10,390 nt of DNA, from positions 1 through 10,390 of the forward strand of contig QGUY01000136.1 of assembly GCA_003242315.1 (NCBI GenBank), read 5' to 3'. The position numbers were made by a program, and so were the translations under genes. Source of the DNA: Bacteroidota bacterium (lineage in GTDB: Bacteria > Bacteroidota > Bacteroidia > Cytophagales > Cyclobacteriaceae). The notes beneath the pieces were generated by a model that did not search any database, was not told where the DNA came from, and saw only the letters and a list, made by a program, of their open reading frames with translations. Below, one piece after another: positions 7,961 to 10,390 of this stretch (its first letter is position 1; the number at the start of each line of letters is the position of its first letter).

Positions 7961-8548
7961 ATGAGAACTTTGATAATCGCTCTTCTGGTTGCCGTCTCTG
8001 CGAACGTCAGCGCGCAGAAGAAAATCTTCAATGGGAAAGATCTTAAAGGCTGGAAGATTTACGGCACGGAGAAGTGGTATGTGCAGGATGGCTTGCTGGT
8101 GTGCGAAAGTGGTCCGGATAAGGGGTACGGTTATCTCGCAACTGAAAAGCAATACCGCGATTTTGAACTATCACTGGAATTCAAACAGGAGGCAGATGGC
8201 AACAGCGGTGTCTTCTTTCGATCAAGCATTGAAGGCACGAAAATTACGGGCTGGCAGGCTGAAGTTGCCCCTCCCGGCCATAACACGGGTGGCATTTATG
8301 AATCCTATGGACGTGGATGGTTGATCAAACCCGATCCCGAGAAGGATAAGGCGTTGAAATATGGCGATTGGAATACGATGAAAATTCGCGTCGTCGGCGG
8401 CGTTGTCGAGACCTGGCTGAATGGTGAACCGATGATCCGGCTCGAAGATGAAAAGATCGCACAGGCCACCGGCAGCATCGCGCTGCAGATCCATGATGGT
8501 GGTGGCATTAAGGTCTACTGGCGCAACATAAAGATTAAGGAACTCTGA
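7961..8548 (+). CDS. Secreted DUF1080 / 3-keto-disaccharide hydrolase-family protein
   Basis: A 195-residue secreted protein with a single PF06439-type domain, a concanavalin-like beta-sandwich family now associated with cleavage of 3-keto-glycosides. Residues 1-18 are a signal peptide (MRTLIIALLVAVSANVSA, then QKK). There is no lipobox Cys, so it is probably periplasmic. Family marks are IFNGKDLKGWKIYG (about 22-35), FELSLEFK and NSGVFFRS (about 68-88), W.AEV..PGHNTGGIYE (about 97-113), GDWNTMKIRVVGG...TWLNGEP (about 131-155), and ALQIHDGGGIKVYWRNIKIKEL at the end. The size is that of a complete single-domain member. It is separated from the sus operon by a terminator and inverted repeats and so is probably its own unit. 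It faces a Tat-exported UxuA-family gene tail to tail. The family is assigned with confidence; the reaction (hydrolysis or lyase-type cleavage) and natural substrate are inferred. Confidence 0.88.
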   Translation: MRTLIIALLVAVSANVSAQKKIFNGKDLKGWKIYGTEKWYVQDGLLVCESGPDKGYGYLATEKQYRDFELSLEFKQEADGNSGVFFRSSIEGTKITGWQAEVAPPGHNTGGIYESYGRGWLIKPDPEKDKALKYGDWNTMKIRVVGGVVETWLNGEPMIRLEDEKIAQATGSIALQIHDGGGIKVYWRNIKIKEL

Positions 8549-8550
8549 GC

Positions 8551-8590
8551 AAACCTGCTTTCTTCAACACGCTCACGTGTAGGTTTTCTT
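8551..8590. terminator. Possible weak terminator between the convergent genes
   Basis: ACACG (8567-8571) and CGTGT (8576-8580) form a short stem around CTCA. Outer arms AAACCT (8551-8556) and AGGTTT (8581-8586) can add to it across a 10-base bulge. The following TTTTCTTT gives a broken T-run on the + strand, so it could end the DUF1080 message. It overlaps the last codons of the convergent gene. The stem is short, so this is tentative. Confidence 0.35.
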
Positions 8591-9664
8591 TACGCCTTCG
8601 ATGAGTCCTTTGATGTAACCGATGGCGAACAGGGTTCCCAGTTCGCTGTAGCCCGGATGTTCGTTGCTGTCTCCGGCGACGGTCGGAACATGGTCGGGAC
8701 GCATCGGACCATTGAATCCCACTTCGAAGTAGGTTTTCATTGCGTTAAACATGTCGGTTTTTCCTTCATCGTGAAAAGTCTCTTCGAAGTTGAATCGGTC
8801 TCCCCGGATATCGCGAAAGTGCACAAAGAAAATTTTCTTTCGCTCACCAAAATATCGGATCACCGAGGGAATGTCTTCGCCCATCGTCGCGAATGTTCCC
8901 TGGCATAGCGTGAGTCCATTGTTCGGACTTGGCACTAGTTCAATAAGTTTTTTAAACGCGTCCGCAGTTCGCATGATCCGGGCAATGCCTCTGATTTGCG
9001 GCACCGGAGGATCGTCGGGATGCAAGGCGAGCTTGATGCCGTTCTTCTCGGCTTCCGGAACGACTGCCTTAAGGAAGTATTCGAGGTTTTTCCACATCCG
9101 CTCTTCGGAGACTTCTCCGTATTCGGTAAGAGGCATCTTTGCCGCTTCTTCGTAGTCGAATGCGGTGACGACCGCGCCCCCGCGTCCCTTACGGGCGGTG
9201 TCGGTGCGTGTCCAGTTTATGACGGGCATCCAGTTGTAGCAAATAATTTCCACACCGACGCGTTTCAGGTTTCGCATCAACGTGATGAAGTTGTCAATTT
9301 CCTGATCGCGTCCATCCAGTCCCAGCTTGACTTTGTCGAGTGGCGGGGTGCCTTCCAGGACTTTCCATTGCAGTCCGTTCTTCTCGTACGCCGCCTTTAC
9401 CGCGGCTACAGCCTCATATTCCCAGGGTTGCTTGTCCCTCATGCCGATGGCCCAGGGCGAAGAGGGAGAAACTACGCCAGTTATTCCCATTTGTTTCTGC
9501 AGGGCCATCTTGCGTTCCTGCATTCCATAGAAATAGGCGAGGCAAAGATCAACGTTTGCCGCGGAAGGTGCGCTGCCCGGTTTGGCGAGCGCTGAATCTA
9601 ATCCCATCGTCGCGAGTGCCGTGAGCGCTGCGCTATTCCGAATAAATTGTCTGCGGGTGTTCAT
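8573..9664 (-). CDS. UxuA (mannonate dehydratase)-family TIM-barrel protein with Tat export signal
   Basis: A 363-residue protein of the UxuA family, whose characterised members dehydrate D-mannonate to 2-keto-3-deoxygluconate in the cytoplasm. The ATG at 9664 is chosen because it gives a textbook twin-arginine signal: MNTRRQFIRNS, a hydrophobic stretch, and a likely cleavage after ALA (residue 27). The frame extends 21 codons upstream, but that would bury the signal. The four UxuA metal ligands are all recognisable: His215 in LHPDDPP, Cys254 in LCQGT, His282 in FVHFRD and Asp324 in RPDHVPT; the spacing is close to that of characterised mannonate dehydratases. YNWMPVINWTRTD and TFHDEGKTDMFNAM are further family marks. 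The oddity is location: a folded, metal-bearing enzyme sent to the periplasm. It is convergent with the DUF1080 gene (24-base gap). Activity on mannonate is not assured; a related uronate-like or oxidised sugar is equally possible. I therefore leave the symbol empty. Confidence 0.87.
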   Translation of the reverse strand: MNTRRQFIRNSAALTALATMGLDSALAKPGSAPSAANVDLCLAYFYGMQERKMALQKQMGITGVVSPSSPWAIGMRDKQPWEYEAVAAVKAAYEKNGLQWKVLEGTPPLDKVKLGLDGRDQEIDNFITLMRNLKRVGVEIICYNWMPVINWTRTDTARKGRGGAVVTAFDYEEAAKMPLTEYGEVSEERMWKNLEYFLKAVVPEAEKNGIKLALHPDDPPVPQIRGIARIMRTADAFKKLIELVPSPNNGLTLCQGTFATMGEDIPSVIRYFGERKKIFFVHFRDIRGDRFNFEETFHDEGKTDMFNAMKTYFEVGFNGPMRPDHVPTVAGDSNEHPGYSELGTLFAIGYIKGLIEGVKKTYT

Positions 9665-9761
9665 ATCATCAAGCGTGTGTCCGAAAGTACGCATCGCGAA
9701 GATGTTATGCGCGGGCTTTGTTGGCAATGGACAAAGTTCCCCAGGAATGGCGGCAAATTGA

Positions 9762-9779
9762 ATATGATGTCAGTCATAT
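9762..9779. promoter_or_regulatory. CRP/FNR-type palindromic operator candidate
   Basis: ATATGA (9762-9767) and TCATAT (9774-9779) are perfect arms around a 6-base spacer, giving the TGA-N6-TCA core typical of CRP/FNR-superfamily sites. It lies in the divergent region between the UxuA-family gene (start 9664, leftward) and the membrane-protein gene (start 9847, rightward). GAAATTTG at 9800-9807 is one base off the Bacteroidota -7 element TAnnTTTG; if it is the promoter, the palindrome would be centred near -41, a class II activator position. The arms are seen directly; the regulator is inferred. Confidence 0.45.
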
Positions 9780-9846
9780 GACTTTCGCCGAATCGGGCCG
9801 AAATTTGGCGTTTGAAAACGTTGAATTTGTCAGTAACTAACGCCGA

Positions 9847-10390
9847 ATGAAAAGCTACCAGCGGGCTCTTTTTGCGGCATTTGCCTTCATCAACCTTGTT
9901 GCAGGGGTTCTCGCTGGGTTTGGAAGACTTGGCCTGAGTTTTCCTCTTTCACATGCCGTCATCCATCACGGTGCCATAATGGTCGGCGGCTTTCTGGGGA
10001 CGCTAATAAGCCTTGAGAAGGTAATCCCTCTCAAACGGAAGGCGCTGTTGATTATCCCTGTCGTCAGCGCGCTGTCCATCATTCCATTCAGTAGCGACAT
10101 GCTTCCCGTAGGTGCCGGCCTGTTGCTTGCAGCAAGTGCCGGACTGGCAGGAGTATATCTCACCTACCTGTCGCGGCAGCGTGCGCTGCACCTCTACGTA
10201 ATGTTTGGTGGCGCGATCTGCTGGGTGATTGGGAATGGCGTGCTGTTCCACGGCCGGTTTTTTCCAGCGGCGTTTCCCTGGTGGATGGGTTTCCTGTTGT
10301 TCACCATCGTCGGGGAACGGTTGGAGTTGTCGAAGTTTCTTCCGGTGAGCAGTCGCGCAAGGGCAATTCTGTTTGCGTTCATGGCGCTCG
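9847..10390 (+). CDS. Polytopic membrane protein, possibly NnrS-like (3'-partial)
   Basis: The frame opens at ATG 9847 (MKSYQRALFAAFAFINLVAG) and is uninterrupted to the window edge, giving 181 residues without a stop. It is a membrane protein: hydrophobic stretches lie at about 7-25, 42-56, 66-80, 88-108, 116-134, 144-156 and again from about 170. Polar residues that could bind a metal or haem sit in or near these segments: His36, His40-His41 and Glu57 (SHAVIHHGAIMVGGFLGTL), Trp126 and Asn130 (ICWVIGNG), His135, and GERLELSKF (156-164). The HHG...GFLGT tract recalls NnrS-type, haem-copper-linked membrane proteins, but I cannot confirm this. It is divergent from the UxuA-family gene and has a CRP/FNR-type palindrome 67 bases upstream. 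It has no evident link to the starch genes. The gene is certain; the family is not. Confidence 0.75.
   Translation, partial: MKSYQRALFAAFAFINLVAGVLAGFGRLGLSFPLSHAVIHHGAIMVGGFLGTLISLEKVIPLKRKALLIIPVVSALSIIPFSSDMLPVGAGLLLAASAGLAGVYLTYLSRQRALHLYVMFGGAICWVIGNGVLFHGRFFPAAFPWWMGFLLFTIVGERLELSKFLPVSSRARAILFAFMAL

Noticed and set aside
8996..9595. 199-codon open frame on the plus strand
   Set aside because: It is antisense to the UxuA-family gene, which has clear family motifs in this stretch; the reverse translation resembles nothing.
9665..9727. 21-codon upstream extension of the UxuA-family gene
   Set aside because: It would bury the twin-arginine motif internally; the start at 9664 gives a standard Tat signal of normal length.
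1..10390. CRISPR arrays, tRNA or rRNA genes, insertion sequences or phage genes
   Set aside because: I saw no regularly spaced repeats, transposase motifs or RNA-gene signatures anywhere in the window.

Overview
The window looks like a chromosomal piece of a member of the Bacteroidota. It carries a SusD-family lipoprotein, a SusE/SusF-like starch-binding lipoprotein and a protein ending in a type IX secretion (T9SS) sorting domain, a combination specific to that phylum. GC content is moderate (about half), which would suit a Cytophagales- or Chitinophagales-type organism, but the lineage below phylum is a guess.

Bases 1-7815 are the downstream part of a starch/maltodextrin utilisation locus (a Sus-type polysaccharide utilisation locus), all on the + strand. 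The order is: the 3' part of susD (start and presumably susC lie upstream of the window), a SusE/SusF-like lipoprotein with three tandem starch-binding modules, a 946-residue secreted GH13 amylase with CBM48 and T9SS C-terminal domain, and a SusA-like periplasmic neopullulanase/cyclomaltodextrinase. A rho-independent terminator at 7786-7815 closes the unit. The inferred flow is: the amylase cuts starch outside the cell or on its surface, the SusE/F-like and SusD proteins hold the products at the outer membrane, the unseen SusC imports them, and SusA degrades them in the periplasm. The bound surface amylase SusG of the Bacteroides model is replaced here by a T9SS-exported enzyme. A strong imperfect hairpin (2997-3041) lies just upstream of the amylase start.

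Bases 7816-7960 have no gene but hold several short inverted repeats. They are followed by a small secreted DUF1080 / 3-keto-disaccharide hydrolase-family protein (7961-8548, +). Convergent to it, with a 24-base gap, is a UxuA (mannonate dehydratase)-family protein (8573-9664, -) that keeps the four expected metal ligands but carries a clear Tat export signal. The pair suggests an extracytoplasmic sugar-conversion function of unknown exact substrate.

Bases 9665-9846 are a divergent intergenic region with a CRP/FNR-type palindrome (TGA-N6-TCA core). Downstream, running off the right edge, is a polytopic membrane protein (9847-10390, +) with conserved-looking His and Glu residues, possibly of an NnrS-like type. 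The most second-look-worthy items are the Tat-exported UxuA homologue beside DUF1080, the hairpin before the amylase, and the palindrome/membrane-protein pair. Nothing here is convincingly a wholly new system.
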